A DNA stretch of 64,000 nt from Psychrobacter sp. BI730 (GCF_013414195.1 NZ_JAATTV010000013.1:48119-112118), one strand, 5' to 3'; shown: positions 45,074 to 54,384, counted from the first letter of the stretch. Translations and numbers: made by a program. Notes: a model not told the origin generated them from the sequence alone.

Positions 45074-45757
45074 CTAACCAAAAGGGGCAAGGCAGCTTTC
45101 GGCATAAGACAAAGTGTCGTTACGTCCGACAATGATGTGATCGACAAGCGAGATATCCAATAGGTCGCAGGCTTTTTTTAGCTCATAGGTCAGTAAGTTA
45201 TCTGCCGTTGATGGCTTGGCATCGGTATGAGGATGATTATGCGCGATGATAAGTTGGCTAGCAGCGTGGCTTAGCGCATGCCGCAGTACGTGCTTGATAC
45301 AGACAGAACATGATGAGATACCACCAGTAAATAATATCTCAAAGTCTAAAAGGTTGAGGGCATTATCCAGACAGAGTACCGCAAACACTTCACGATGCTC
45401 ACCGCGCAACTGAGTGCTGATATAGTCTTTGACTGCTTGGGAGCGGCCGAGTGCTTGCCCGGTTTTGAGTTGGCTGTCCAGATAGCGCGTACCCATCTCA
45501 AGTGAGGCTAATATTTGGGCGTATTTTGCAGGGCCAATACCATGGCAGGCAAGAACCGTCTTTTGAGGGGCGGCTAATAGCTCGGCTAAGCTACCAAACT
45601 GATCAATCAAATGCCGCGCTAATTCAATCGCTGATTGAGACTGAGTACCCGTACGCAAAAATATGGCCAGTATCTCGGCGTCAGACAAATGAGCTGCACC
45701 AAATTTTAAAAGTTTTTCGCGTGGCCTGTCATCCTCATGCCAGTCTTTGATCGCCAT
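45074..45757 (-). CDS. radC: RadC-family (JAB-domain) protein
   Basis: This is a 227-residue cytoplasmic protein. The N-terminal part has a helix-hairpin-helix (LACHGIGPAKYAQILASLEMGTR near residue 65-90). The JAB/MPN metalloprotease-like core has the metal site HNHPHTDAKPSTAD near residue 175-190 (HxH, x-S-x2-D) and an upstream Glu. Despite the name, a role in DNA repair has not held up and the function is unknown. The start is the second ATG (45757), with AAGGA 6 nt upstream. The first ATG overlaps that site. Divergence from coaBC is the classical radC-dfp order. Confidence 0.93.
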   Translation of the reverse strand: MAIKDWHEDDRPREKLLKFGAAHLSDAEILAIFLRTGTQSQSAIELARHLIDQFGSLAELLAAPQKTVLACHGIGPAKYAQILASLEMGTRYLDSQLKTGQALGRSQAVKDYISTQLRGEHREVFAVLCLDNALNLLDFEILFTGGISSCSVCIKHVLRHALSHAASQLIIAHNHPHTDAKPSTADNLLTYELKKACDLLDISLVDHIIVGRNDTLSYAESCLAPFG

Positions 45758-45885
45758 GGTCATTCCTTGAAAATGGGTTGATACTTGTTATCTGAGATAG
45801 ATACGGAAAATCTTACCCAATTTATCTCATAATTGTTACTATAAGCGCAATTTTATCTTTTCACTTTTTTGTTGATGCCACGCTT

Positions 45886-47298
45886 ATGTCCAATATTGTG
45901 CTTGCTATTACTGGCGGTATCGCCGCTTATAAATCTGCTATATTTGCCCGCTTGTTAGTTAAGGCAGGCTTTGATGTGCGCGTTATCATGACGACAGGTG
46001 CACAAGCATTTATCACACCGCTGACTCTACAGGCGTTGACGGGTAACGAGGTGCACGTGTCGTTGCTCGATGAGCAGGCAGAGGCAGGCATGGGGCATAT
46101 TGAGCTGGCCAAGTGGGCCGACTTAATCGTCATTGCACCTGCTTCAGCCAATACGCTTGCGCGTCTGGCCATGGGTATGGCTGATGATCTATTGACTACA
46201 GTGTGCCTTGCCACTACAGCGCCTGTCATTATTGCTCCTGCCATGAATCAGCAGATGTGGGCGCATCCAGCGGTCAATCTAAATGTGCAAACCTTGCGCG
46301 ATATGAATTATCAGATTATCCAGCCAGCTAGCGGTGAGCAAGCGTGCGGTGATGTCGGAGCAGGGCGATTGCCTGAGCCTGAGCAGTTATTGGGTGAGGT
46401 TTTACTGTTCATAGCGATGAACACAACGCCGCAATTGCTGGCAGGCAAAAGAGTGGTCATTACCGCAGGTCCCACCGTAGAAGCGATTGATCCTGTACGT
46501 TATTTATCTAACCACTCTTCAGGAAAAATGGGCTTTGCATTGGCGCGCGCCTGTGTGGCTGCTGGTGCAGACGTTGTCTTAATCGCTGGTGGTAAAGTGG
46601 CATTGCCCACGCCGCTTAATGTCACACGGATCGATGTGCTGTCTGCTGAAGATATGCTGATAGCGGCGCAGCAATGTGTAGATGGCACGCATAGCGAGCT
46701 TCAATTTGTCCTTGAAGAAGAGCACGACCATTCTCATGATCACACGCATGGTCATTCTCATAACCATTCCCATTCTGAAGAGCATTATCATGGCGACTGT
46801 GGTTGCGGTGATGACGATGTAAGCGACCATGACCATAATGACTTGCTACATTCTCATGATGACAACCAATTTGTAAAAGCAGATATCTTTATCGCGACCG
46901 CAGCCGTGGCAGATTATCGTACAGAAGAAGCCGCACCGCAAAAAATCAAAAAGACACAAGATGCCATGACGCTCAGTCTGGTTAAAAACCCTGACATTCT
47001 AGCGACGATTTCTCTTGCGCATCCGGAGCTATTTGTCGTTGGTTTTGCCGCAGAGACGCAAGATGTCGAGCGTTATGCCCGTGGTAAGTTGGTAGCAAAA
47101 GATTTGGATATGATTGCTTGCAATGATGTCTCACGTGTAGATATCGGTTTTGCTAGTGATGACAATGCGATGCAGGTGTTTTTCTCTGAGCGCTATGAGC
47201 GTGACGCGGTAACACTTGAGAAGACCAGTAAAGATAAAATTGCTGAGCAACTGGCTAGCATTATTGGTCAAGCAATCGGTCAACGTAAAGAGAGTTAG
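45886..47298 (+). CDS. coaBC: CoaBC: phosphopantothenoylcysteine decarboxylase/synthetase with His-rich insert
   Basis: This bifunctional flavoprotein makes 4'-phosphopantetheine, joining cysteine to phosphopantothenate (CoaB) and decarboxylating it (CoaC). The CoaC half (about residues 1-185) has VLAITGGIAAYKSAIFARLL, the flavin/active-site region and APAMNQQMWAHPAV. CoaB follows with GPTVEAIDPVRYLSNHSSGKMGFALA near 200 and AAVADYRTEEAAPQKIKK near 345. Between them, residues about 276-328 are an insert with 15 His and 2 Cys (HDHSHDHTHGHSHNHSHS, then HYHGDCGCGDDD), absent from E. coli Dfp (about 406 residues). It sits in a loop before the AAVADY strand. The insert looks like a metal-binding tract. 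Confidence 0.92.
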   Translation: MSNIVLAITGGIAAYKSAIFARLLVKAGFDVRVIMTTGAQAFITPLTLQALTGNEVHVSLLDEQAEAGMGHIELAKWADLIVIAPASANTLARLAMGMADDLLTTVCLATTAPVIIAPAMNQQMWAHPAVNLNVQTLRDMNYQIIQPASGEQACGDVGAGRLPEPEQLLGEVLLFIAMNTTPQLLAGKRVVITAGPTVEAIDPVRYLSNHSSGKMGFALARACVAAGADVVLIAGGKVALPTPLNVTRIDVLSAEDMLIAAQQCVDGTHSELQFVLEEEHDHSHDHTHGHSHNHSHSEEHYHGDCGCGDDDVSDHDHNDLLHSHDDNQFVKADIFIATAAVADYRTEEAAPQKIKKTQDAMTLSLVKNPDILATISLAHPELFVVGFAAETQDVERYARGKLVAKDLDMIACNDVSRVDIGFASDDNAMQVFFSERYERDAVTLEKTSKDKIAEQLASIIGQAIGQRKES

Positions 47299-47378
47299 AG
47301 CTACAGGCGCTAAATCTGATAGCTAGCATGTAGATAGTGTGTAGATATGGACGCTGAGCCTCAAATGGTGTGACCGAT

Positions 47379-48161
47379 ATGATGAATATAGCTGGTAACG
47401 ATAACACTCAGATGCTAGTGCTGACGATCATTTTTGCGCTTGCCTCACTGCTGCATGGCATTAGCGGACTTGGCGCAACGCTAGTGACGACCACTGCGCT
47501 TGCTAGTATGTACCCATTGCAACACGCTATTGTGCTAGTGATTTTCCCCTCGCTAGTCGTTAATGTGATGACATGGCTAGTAGGCGGTGAGCGCACCATT
47601 TGGCAAAACTTTATCTACTACGGCAGACGTTATTGGTTGCTTGCGCTTACTAGCCTATTGGGTAGCATTTTAGGTGCGAAACTATTGCTATGGGTCGATA
47701 GCGCTTATATCCTCTTATTGTTGGCCGCGGTCATTGCCTTCTACGTTGTGAGTAGTTTACTCGGCAAACAAATCCGTCTACCAAACACCAAGCCTATGTT
47801 GATTGCCGTTGGCTTTGGTGCAGGCGTCATCGGGGGCTCGACCAATGCGATGTCGACTATCCTGATGATGTATCTATTGTCTGCTAGTGACGATAAAAAC
47901 ACCATCGCCAAAGTCGGTAACATGTGCTATTTCTTGGGAAAGATTGCTCAAATTATCGTGTTGCGTGAGCCCATCATGGCACTGAGCAGTGGTGAGTGGC
48001 AGCTGATTACTTTTTTGAGTGTGCTGTCTATAGTGACTCTTTTGGTTGGAATCCGTTTGCGTCGCTATTTACCGCAAGCGCGTTTTCGTCAGCTTATTTT
48101 ATTGATTTTAATCGTGCTTGGAATACGTGTGGGTTGGCAAGGCATTACCGCATTGTTATAG
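47379..48161 (+). CDS. TauE/SafE-family membrane protein, second copy
   Basis: This is a 260-residue protein with about eight hydrophobic segments in the TauE/SafE arrangement: LLHGISGLGATLVTTTALASMYPLQHAIVLVIFPSLVVNVMTWL at the N-terminus and GFGAGVIGGSTNAMSTILMMYLL near residue 147-170, the two half-repeats of the family. It diverges strongly from the copy at 39 kb and probably has another substrate. The start is uncertain between a GTG at 47370 and the ATG pair at 47379. Neither has a strong ribosome site. It lies 80 bp after coaBC on the same strand and may be cotranscribed. Confidence 0.8.
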   Translation: MMNIAGNDNTQMLVLTIIFALASLLHGISGLGATLVTTTALASMYPLQHAIVLVIFPSLVVNVMTWLVGGERTIWQNFIYYGRRYWLLALTSLLGSILGAKLLLWVDSAYILLLLAAVIAFYVVSSLLGKQIRLPNTKPMLIAVGFGAGVIGGSTNAMSTILMMYLLSASDDKNTIAKVGNMCYFLGKIAQIIVLREPIMALSSGEWQLITFLSVLSIVTLLVGIRLRRYLPQARFRQLILLILIVLGIRVGWQGITALL

Positions 48162-48219
48162 CTAAACTATACAAGCCATTCCAATTCTGAAATCGCCTTT
48201 ACCTTTCAGCGATATTTTA

Positions 48220-49134
48220 TTAGGCCAATTCCTCAAAAAATATCTGCTGTGCCAAACGAAAGGTATTGCAATGCGCTTCGACCACGTCTTCGATATCTTC
48301 TGAGTAGCCGCCACCCATCACGATAGCGACAGGGGTATTGGCGGCTTTTGCTTGCTGCAGAACGTATTCATCACGCGCCTTGCACCCTGCTTGTGTCAAG
48401 CCAAGTTTGCCGAGCTTATCGGTAGCGAGCACGTCGACGGCAGACTGATAAAAAATCATATCTGGCGCAACCTCAGCGATTAAGCGTGGCAGTGTATCTT
48501 CTAATATCTGTAAATACTCAGCATCGCCGGTATCATTGTCTAGCTCAATATCTAAGTCTGATACTTGCTTACGAAACGGATAGTTCTTTGCCCCATGCAT
48601 GCTAAAGACAAAAACGCGTGGCTCATCTGCCATGATACTGGCGTTGCCATTGCCTTGATGAACGTCCAAATCGATAACTAAAATCTTCTTTGCCTGTCCA
48701 CGATTTAGTAGTAAGCTGCTAGCGATACAAACATCATTGAAGACACAAAACCCTTCTCCATGACCAGCAAAAGAGTGATGGGTGCCGCCTGCAACATTCA
48801 TAGCCACGCCATATTGCTGAGCATATAGCGCGCACTCATACGTTGCATGGGCAATATAACGACCGCGCTCGACCAACTGCGGGGTCATCTCAAATCCGAT
48901 GGCACGTGCGGCCTTGCGCGGCAGTGTTTGGGTCTTAAGCTGATACCAGTATTCTGCGGTATGCGTGGTCAAAATCTCATCTTCGCTTAAGCGAGCAGGG
49001 GCAAAGAAGTTATCCTGATTAATAGTCCCTTCTGCTACTAGACGCTCAGGAATCATGATGTACTTTTGCATGGGGAAGCGGTGCTTTTCTGGCACGGAAT
49101 ATCGAAAGACGTCAGAGTAGGCAATTTTTAGCAT
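48220..49134 (-). CDS. Histone deacetylase-family protein (acetylpolyamine/AcuC-like)
   Basis: This is a 304-residue cytoplasmic zinc hydrolase of the arginase/deacetylase fold. The catalytic segments are intact: GGTHHSFAGHGEGFCVFNDVCIAS (the His-His dyad near residue 117-118, Asn), LVIDLDVHQGNGNAS (zinc ligands Asp and His near 156-158) and VIVMGGGYS near the C-terminus. Bacterial relatives remove acetyl groups from acetoin enzymes, polyamines or lysines. The substrate here is unknown. No ribosome site stands out before the ATG. The gene is not clearly in an operon. Confidence 0.88.
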   Translation of the reverse strand: MLKIAYSDVFRYSVPEKHRFPMQKYIMIPERLVAEGTINQDNFFAPARLSEDEILTTHTAEYWYQLKTQTLPRKAARAIGFEMTPQLVERGRYIAHATYECALYAQQYGVAMNVAGGTHHSFAGHGEGFCVFNDVCIASSLLLNRGQAKKILVIDLDVHQGNGNASIMADEPRVFVFSMHGAKNYPFRKQVSDLDIELDNDTGDAEYLQILEDTLPRLIAEVAPDMIFYQSAVDVLATDKLGKLGLTQAGCKARDEYVLQQAKAANTPVAIVMGGGYSEDIEDVVEAHCNTFRLAQQIFFEELA

Positions 49135-49239
49135 AAGATTTCTAGCTTAGTATTGATTGTTTTTTGGATAGAAAAATAAAGAGATAAGTATCCGCTATCG
49201 TAGATTATGGCTTGACTGAAAAACCAGTTTATCGGATGA

Positions 49240-49296
49240 ACTGAACTATTGAACAAACTGAGTTATCGAACAAACTGAGCTATTGAACAAACTGAG
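49240..49296. repeat. 17-bp tandem repeat overlapping a gene's 3' end
   Basis: Three and a third copies of a 17-bp unit (ACTGAGCTATTGAACAA-like). The TAG stop of the YbjN gene is inside the third copy (49280-49282). Because 17 is not a multiple of three, a change in copy number upstream of the stop would shift the frame and alter the last residues. Confidence 0.85.
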
Positions 49297-50089
49297 TCGG
49301 TAAAAAGAACGTGCGCGCGTCTGATTGTTGACGTAGCTCGACAAGTAGCGTTTGCATGTCTTCGGCAGGGTCTTGATTATTAACCAAGTTGCCAAAAAGC
49401 TCGTTGGCGACCGTGGTCATCGCAACCACGCTTTGCAGTAAATGCTCAATAATCTCATTATCTATACCAACTGCTTCGACATCGATAGCATTTTTGTAGC
49501 GTATCTCACCATCGTTGACATCCATCTCTAGATTACCGACTAGCATGTCATAGTTGATTTGGGTGATGAGTAGCATCGCGGCACTTTGATAAGTTTCTGG
49601 TATCAAAAATGGTAAGATGCCATAGATGGCCAGTAGTTTGTTTTTTTCTTGCACCCGAAACAGATAGCCACAGTTTATTTGCTTATGACGCATTCTCAAG
49701 GATAAATGATGCGATTTTTGGCTATCGTTGGTTTTGGGTCGATAATGCGTGTAGTGCCACTGTTTGTCATTGAAGTATTGCTTTAAACAGTCGACGATAG
49801 GCGTGTCACTCTGGTTTTGAGACTCTGCACTTGCGCTATCGGTTTTTAAGTTATCGGTTTTGAGTTGAGATGTATTTGCTTGTGCTTGAGTGTTATCCTG
49901 TTCATTGCCTTGTTTCGCCTCTAACTCATGAGAGATATCAGCTGATATATTTTTTGTATTATTAACCTCGCTATCAGTAAGTGATGCATGTCCTTGCTCG
50001 CTTGCACCATCGATGACTGACTGCGGGGCGGCAGCAGTCAGTAACCGTTTGATCTTTTGCCACAAGCTGAGTTTATTGCGTTGACTCAT
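49280..50089 (-). CDS. YbjN-domain protein with disordered N-terminus
   Basis: This is a 269-residue protein. The C-terminal 150 residues match the YbjN/type III secretion chaperone-like fold: LFRVQEKNKLLAIYGILPFLIPETYQSAAMLLITQINYDMLVGNLEMDVNDGEIRYKNAIDVEAVG..., with HLLQSVVAMTTVANELFGNLV at the end. The first 95 residues are Ser/Asn/Gln/Asp-rich and probably disordered. YbjN in E. coli is a sensory or regulatory protein of unclear function. It lies about 30 bp after an orphan gene on the same strand and is probably cotranscribed. The 3' end runs into a 17-bp tandem repeat. The ribosome site is weak. Confidence 0.78.
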   Translation of the reverse strand: MSQRNKLSLWQKIKRLLTAAAPQSVIDGASEQGHASLTDSEVNNTKNISADISHELEAKQGNEQDNTQAQANTSQLKTDNLKTDSASAESQNQSDTPIVDCLKQYFNDKQWHYTHYRPKTNDSQKSHHLSLRMRHKQINCGYLFRVQEKNKLLAIYGILPFLIPETYQSAAMLLITQINYDMLVGNLEMDVNDGEIRYKNAIDVEAVGIDNEIIEHLLQSVVAMTTVANELFGNLVNNQDPAEDMQTLLVELRQQSDARTFFLPTQFVQ

Positions 50090-50119
50090 AATAGTATGCT
50101 GACAAGTAAGAGTTATAAA

Positions 50120-51235
50120 TTAATCGTGAGTGAATGCCAAGCCTTCTTTGATAGCAGGCTGTGCATAAAACGCTGCTAGCATTTCACGAATATGAGCTGT
50201 TAACCAAGGCGTCTCGAGAGCATCGTACACGATAGGCAGTAGTGTAGTGCTACATTGCTTCATGGCCGCTTCATCAATGTGTAAACTCGCCGCAATGGTC
50301 GCCATCGTGTCAGACTGATGATTGGCATACCAAGTGTCAATGCTTGCCGAGACTAAGCTGTGCAGATACGGTGACAGTCGCAGGCGGTTATAGCTTTGTT
50401 GGATACTGGCTTCGATATGGTCAATGCTACTATTACCGGGTTCATCGCTTAAGTAGGTTTGTATCTCGCTGATCGGTTGGTCTTTGATGCGATCCCAGCC
50501 CATAACCATCAGACGCGCCACTTCTTCGTTTGACAAGTGTTCTTGGGCATTGGCCTCGGCTTTGCGCGTCAAATCTTTGATATTGCGATGCAAGTAAGTT
50601 TGTAGTTTTTCATCGAGGTTTCTGTTGGTCGCCTTTTCAAAAGAGCTGCGTCCAAGCTTCATCAATTTACCAACGCCACCTGCTTTATCGAGGGTGCTTT
50701 CCATAAAGTCATTGATAGCGTGATAGAGTGTTTGGGTCAATAAATCTGCAAAGGTTTCGTTACCGACCAGCGTATGAATCAATATATTACGCTGCTGCTC
50801 ATGGCTACCGATATAGTTGGCCAGCGTTTCAACTTGAGCATCATCGACCAGCTCAGACAAAGGCACGTTGTCATTGACTGGATGATAAATAATAGTGTGC
50901 AAAATATCACGGATGTCAGTACGCACCACCTCAGTCATCGGCTGATTTAACAGCCAGTCTTTCATCAGCTGCTGTAAATGGTCACAGGTAATATATTTGC
51001 TTAAAGGCTGCGCACCAAACCATTGCCAAGCTTCCATCGCTAGTGGCTCAGCTTGATTGTGCAACCACTGCTGCATAAAGTTGACTTGAGCATCAATCAA
51101 GCTATCTACTGTCAAACAGCTGGCTGATAGCTCTTTTGACAAGTTAGTGTCTGCGTTATCAGTCTCTGTATCAGTCTCTGCAGCAGTATTATGTTTTTGG
51201 CTATCTTGTGAAGTCGGCATAGGTTTTGAAGTCAT
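50120..51235 (-). CDS. Hypothetical all-helical protein
   Basis: I do not recognise this 371-residue protein. After a polar, Asp/Asn-rich first 30 residues it is strongly alpha-helical throughout with no transmembrane helix or signal peptide. Sequences such as HQQRNILIHTLVGNETFADLLTQTLYHAINDFMESTLDK and GGVGKLMKLGRSSFEKATNRNLDEKLQTYLHRNIKDLTRKAEANAQEHLSNEE look like a membrane-proximal or cytoskeletal helical bundle. It precedes the YbjN gene by 30 bp in the same orientation. The pair is divergent from ccmA across 159 bp. No ribosome site stands out. Confidence 0.65.
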   Translation of the reverse strand: MTSKPMPTSQDSQKHNTAAETDTETDNADTNLSKELSASCLTVDSLIDAQVNFMQQWLHNQAEPLAMEAWQWFGAQPLSKYITCDHLQQLMKDWLLNQPMTEVVRTDIRDILHTIIYHPVNDNVPLSELVDDAQVETLANYIGSHEQQRNILIHTLVGNETFADLLTQTLYHAINDFMESTLDKAGGVGKLMKLGRSSFEKATNRNLDEKLQTYLHRNIKDLTRKAEANAQEHLSNEEVARLMVMGWDRIKDQPISEIQTYLSDEPGNSSIDHIEASIQQSYNRLRLSPYLHSLVSASIDTWYANHQSDTMATIAASLHIDEAAMKQCSTTLLPIVYDALETPWLTAHIREMLAAFYAQPAIKEGLAFTHD

Positions 51236-51394
51236 ATTTTAAAGTCGTATTTTTTTGAGGTCGTACTTTTTGAAGTCAGAGTAATCGACAATTTGTTATA
51301 CTGTGTGTTTGTAGCGAGCATAGGGTATTATGCCACGAACATGGCCTTTGTTTGTGATGAATATTGACTGCTGCTTGATAAATAACCAGAGGTT

Positions 51395-52027
51395 TTGATG
51401 ACGGTTTTGGGTACGCCTTTACTTGCACTTGATGAGCTGACGGTTCAGCGCGGTGAGATACCGCTGTGCGAAGGAGTTGCGTTGCAGCTATCTACGGGTA
51501 GTATTTGCCATCTAATCGGGGCAAATGGGACGGGAAAGACCACGTTACTCATGCAATTGGCTGGATTGTTACCTGTTTTGTCAGGTAGAGTTATTTATCA
51601 AGGACAATCGTGCCTGCCTATCCAGCCCTTATATGTCTCACACCAGTTGGGCATCCATCCGAATCTGACAGTAGCACAAAACCTAACGTTTCTACTGAAC
51701 TTATATGGTATTACTCCAAGCGCTGCTGATATTGATAATGCGCTCACATGGGTTGGGCTACAAGGGTTTGAAACGATCAGCTCAAGTCATCTGTCCGCTG
51801 GGCAAACGCGGCGCATCACGCTGGCACGATTGTACTTGTTAACTCCTGACGTGACACCGCTCTGGTTACTTGATGAGCCTTTCACGGCGCTAGATGTCGA
51901 TATGGTGGCACGTATGGAAGAGCGGTTATGCGATTTTGCACAGGCTGGCGGGTCGATACTAATGACCAGTCATCAGGCAGTCGGGGTCGCCAATCAGGTA
52001 CTCGATTTGTCAGATTATATGGTATAA
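51395..52027 (+). CDS. ccmA: Haem ABC exporter ATP-binding protein CcmA
   Basis: CcmA is the ATPase of the CcmABCD complex that helps release holo-CcmE in system I cytochrome c maturation. The 210 residues include Walker A GANGTGKTTL near residue 40, the family signature LSAGQTRR near 128 and Walker B LWLLDEPFTALD near 150. AGAGG lies 5 nt before the ATG. It opens the ccmABCDE cluster. ccmB starts about 45 bp after its stop. Confidence 0.95.
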   Translation: MMTVLGTPLLALDELTVQRGEIPLCEGVALQLSTGSICHLIGANGTGKTTLLMQLAGLLPVLSGRVIYQGQSCLPIQPLYVSHQLGIHPNLTVAQNLTFLLNLYGITPSAADIDNALTWVGLQGFETISSSHLSAGQTRRITLARLYLLTPDVTPLWLLDEPFTALDVDMVARMEERLCDFAQAGGSILMTSHQAVGVANQVLDLSDYMV

Positions 52028-52072
52028 GTTTGATTGCTATCAGTACCATCAGTATACGTGCAAGGACAAATA

Positions 52073-52819
52073 ATGACAGACAGTCCAATACAAGTAGGAT
52101 CAGTAGCCGCTATGAATAAAAGTCCAAATGCTATTGTCGCAGTGCCTCGCAGTATTGGGTTTATGCAGCTGTGGCGCCGTGAATGGCAAGTCAAGCAGCA
52201 AGGAGCGGTACAATGGTTGTATCCGTTAGTACTGTTCTTAGTGATTATTACTTTGTTTCCGTTGGCAGTCGGTAGTGAGCCTGCGCTATTGCAGCGTCTG
52301 GGCGTATCAGCAGTGTGGATTGCTGCGTTGCTGTCACTGGTAATGGGCGTTGATGGATTGTTCAAGCCTGCGCTTGATAATGGTACGCTGGCGCAATTGG
52401 TCGTGGCCAAAGCGTCATTACCGCTATGGGTTCTTATTAGACTGGTCATTCATTGGATTTTTAGTAGTGGTATTGTGGCAGCGCTTAGCTTGCTTGCCGT
52501 GCCGTTATTTCAGCTCAGTTGGTTTGAAGCGTGGATATTGATGGCGTCTATCGTGACAGGTAGTCCAATGCTCCTAATGCTATCCGCGATTGCCAGTAGT
52601 TTGACGCTATCGTTAAAGAATGGGGCAGTATTAGTGCCTTTGATTGCTTTACCGATGCAGTTGCCAGTCTTGATTTTTGCTACGGGTGCGGTTGATTTAT
52701 TTGCCTCTGGGCTGAATGGTTTGCCTATCTTAGCTTTATTACTAGCAGGAAGTATTGTTTCTGTCCTAGTTATGCCTTGGGTGATTGCTACCACTTTAAA
52801 GATGTCATGGCTTAATTAA
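52073..52819 (+). CDS. ccmB: Haem exporter membrane protein CcmB
   Basis: CcmB is a membrane subunit of CcmABCD. The 248 residues from the ATG at 52073 start with a polar segment, then WRREWQVKQQGAVQWLYPLVLFLVIITLFPLAVGSEP near residue 31-66 (family start), then six hydrophobic helices with GSPMLLMLSAIASSLTLSLKNGAVLVPLIALPMQLPVLIFA. The chosen ATG has AAGGACA upstream. An in-frame earlier start at 52034 is rejected. The leader before WRREW is about 25 residues longer than in E. coli CcmB. Confidence 0.94.
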   Translation: MTDSPIQVGSVAAMNKSPNAIVAVPRSIGFMQLWRREWQVKQQGAVQWLYPLVLFLVIITLFPLAVGSEPALLQRLGVSAVWIAALLSLVMGVDGLFKPALDNGTLAQLVVAKASLPLWVLIRLVIHWIFSSGIVAALSLLAVPLFQLSWFEAWILMASIVTGSPMLLMLSAIASSLTLSLKNGAVLVPLIALPMQLPVLIFATGAVDLFASGLNGLPILALLLAGSIVSVLVMPWVIATTLKMSWLN

Positions 52820-52851
52820 ACGATTTGCTTGTTGCAATCTTAAAATCCAGA

Positions 52852-52928
52852 TTTCGAAATTTGATTATCTAAACCCAGTTATATAAATCTAGTTATCTAA
52901 GCATAGCCATCGAAATCTAGTTATCTGC
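52852..52928. repeat. Degenerate repeats between ccmB and ccmC
   Basis: Three imperfect copies of an AAATCTAGTTATCTAA-like unit lie at about 52855, 52884 and 52911, in a 286-bp gap that is long for a ccm cluster. No gene or terminator is evident in the rest of that gap, so ccmC may have its own promoter. Confidence 0.55.
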
Positions 52929-53105
52929 ATCACATGTATTAACATCGTGGTGAAAACTGGCAATTTTGCTATAATAGTCAATTGAATACGTAAACAGCTC
53001 TTTGTAGATTCTATCCAGTGTTTAACGCCAGCAGGTGAGTTGATAGTGGTGCTTTTATAGACCGCATCCTTTATCGCCAGTAAGCTGTGTAATAGGTTTC
53101 TTCCC

Positions 53106-53894
53106 ATGCCCAACCTGAATAACGTCTCATCCCCTAGCTTGTGGCAGCGCATTTGGCAGGGTTTCTTGACCACTGTGGGTACCAAGCAGTTTTTTCGTAT
53201 CTTTAGCCCTTGGGTCAAGTGGTTAGCGATACTAGCCAGTCTCTGTTTGCTCATTGGTAGCGTATGGGGCCTTGCTTTTGCGCCGCCTGATTATCTTCAG
53301 GGTAATAGCTATCGCATTATATTTATCCATGTGCCAGCGGCCAGTCTTGCCATTTCTATCTATTTTTCCCTTGCGGTCTTGGGGGTAATTTATTTGGTGT
53401 GGAAGATTAAGACGGCCAGTCTGGTCGCGCAGGCACTTGCTCCGATGGGGTTTTTGCTGTGTGTCATCAGTTTGCTTACAGGCTCTATCTGGGCAAAGCC
53501 AACATGGGGTACTTACTGGGTATGGGATGCACGTCTTACGTCAATGCTGATATTGGCGTTTTTGTACGCGGGCGTGATGGCATTGTTTGCTGCTTTTGAG
53601 CATACGGCCAATCGTGGTAAAGCAGCTGCTATTTTATCTATCGTGGGTGCAGTGAACCTACCTATTATCAAGTACTCAGTAGAGTGGTGGAATACCTTGC
53701 ATCAAGGCGCGACCTTTAGTTTGACCGCCGCACCGAAGATGTCGGCAGATATGTGGATGCCATTGTTACTGATGATTATCGGCAGCTATTTACTGGTTGC
53801 GACATTAGCGATTTATCGTACCAACACGCTGATTCTATACCGTGATCAAAGCAAAGCGTGGGTTAAAGAATACATTCGTGGTCAACACAAATAA
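53106..53894 (+). CDS. ccmC: Haem transporter CcmC
   Basis: CcmC binds haem in the periplasm and loads it onto CcmE. The 262-residue protein has six helices and the haem-handling WWD-type motif, WGTYWVWDARLTSMLILAFLY, near residues 137-157, flanked by conserved His residues (for example HVPAA near 76). The N-terminus is about 20 residues longer than E. coli CcmC. A weak TAGG lies 10 nt upstream. ccmD follows after 16 bp. Confidence 0.95.
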   Translation: MPNLNNVSSPSLWQRIWQGFLTTVGTKQFFRIFSPWVKWLAILASLCLLIGSVWGLAFAPPDYLQGNSYRIIFIHVPAASLAISIYFSLAVLGVIYLVWKIKTASLVAQALAPMGFLLCVISLLTGSIWAKPTWGTYWVWDARLTSMLILAFLYAGVMALFAAFEHTANRGKAAAILSIVGAVNLPIIKYSVEWWNTLHQGATFSLTAAPKMSADMWMPLLLMIIGSYLLVATLAIYRTNTLILYRDQSKAWVKEYIRGQHK

Positions 53895-53910
53895 CGGCTA
53901 GGAAAATACT

Positions 53911-54141
53911 ATGCAGCCTTACTTTTATAGCGTATCTGAGTTTTTCGCCATGGGTAAGCATGGGGTTTTTGTGTGGTCGTGCTGGGCGATAACGATCGGC
54001 GTGATGTTGGCATTTATTATCTATAGCCGCAGACAGCGACAGTCACTTATCAAACAGCTGACCATCCAGCAAGCGCGTCAAGCACAACGGACGACCAAAA
54101 CCTCAACGCCTGTGACTTCTGTGATTAGGCAATCTGAATAA
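53911..54141 (+). CDS. ccmD: Haem exporter protein CcmD
   Basis: This is a 76-residue small membrane protein with one helix (WSCWAITIGVMLAFIIYSRRQRQSLIKQ near residues 23-50), then a basic polar tail. The FFAMGKHGVFVWSCWAIT segment is the CcmD signature. It stabilises CcmC-CcmE contact in the complex. AGGAAAA lies upstream of the ATG. Confidence 0.9.
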   Translation: MQPYFYSVSEFFAMGKHGVFVWSCWAITIGVMLAFIIYSRRQRQSLIKQLTIQQARQAQRTTKTSTPVTSVIRQSE

Positions 54142-54384
54142 AAATCATCTTAATATCATGGTTTTAGCGTAAGAAACCGTATCCTTACACTGACAAAAAT
54201 ATGACCTTATAGGCAGTGATGAGGCTTATTGATTTGTCTGAAAAATGCTACCATATAGCAATTAGAAGAGTACGATTAGAAAGACATTTTTAGAACGTTT
54301 TTCTAATGGTAGTTTCTTCAAAATTTTCTGTTTTGTAGATTGATAATGGTTTATAAAACAGTGACTCATTAATGGGGTAGTGGT

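Noticed and set aside
54272..54346. Hairpin-like ATTAGAAA/TTTCTAAT sequence before ccmE
   Set aside because: Pairing is interrupted and there is no T run in a useful place, so a terminator was not called.
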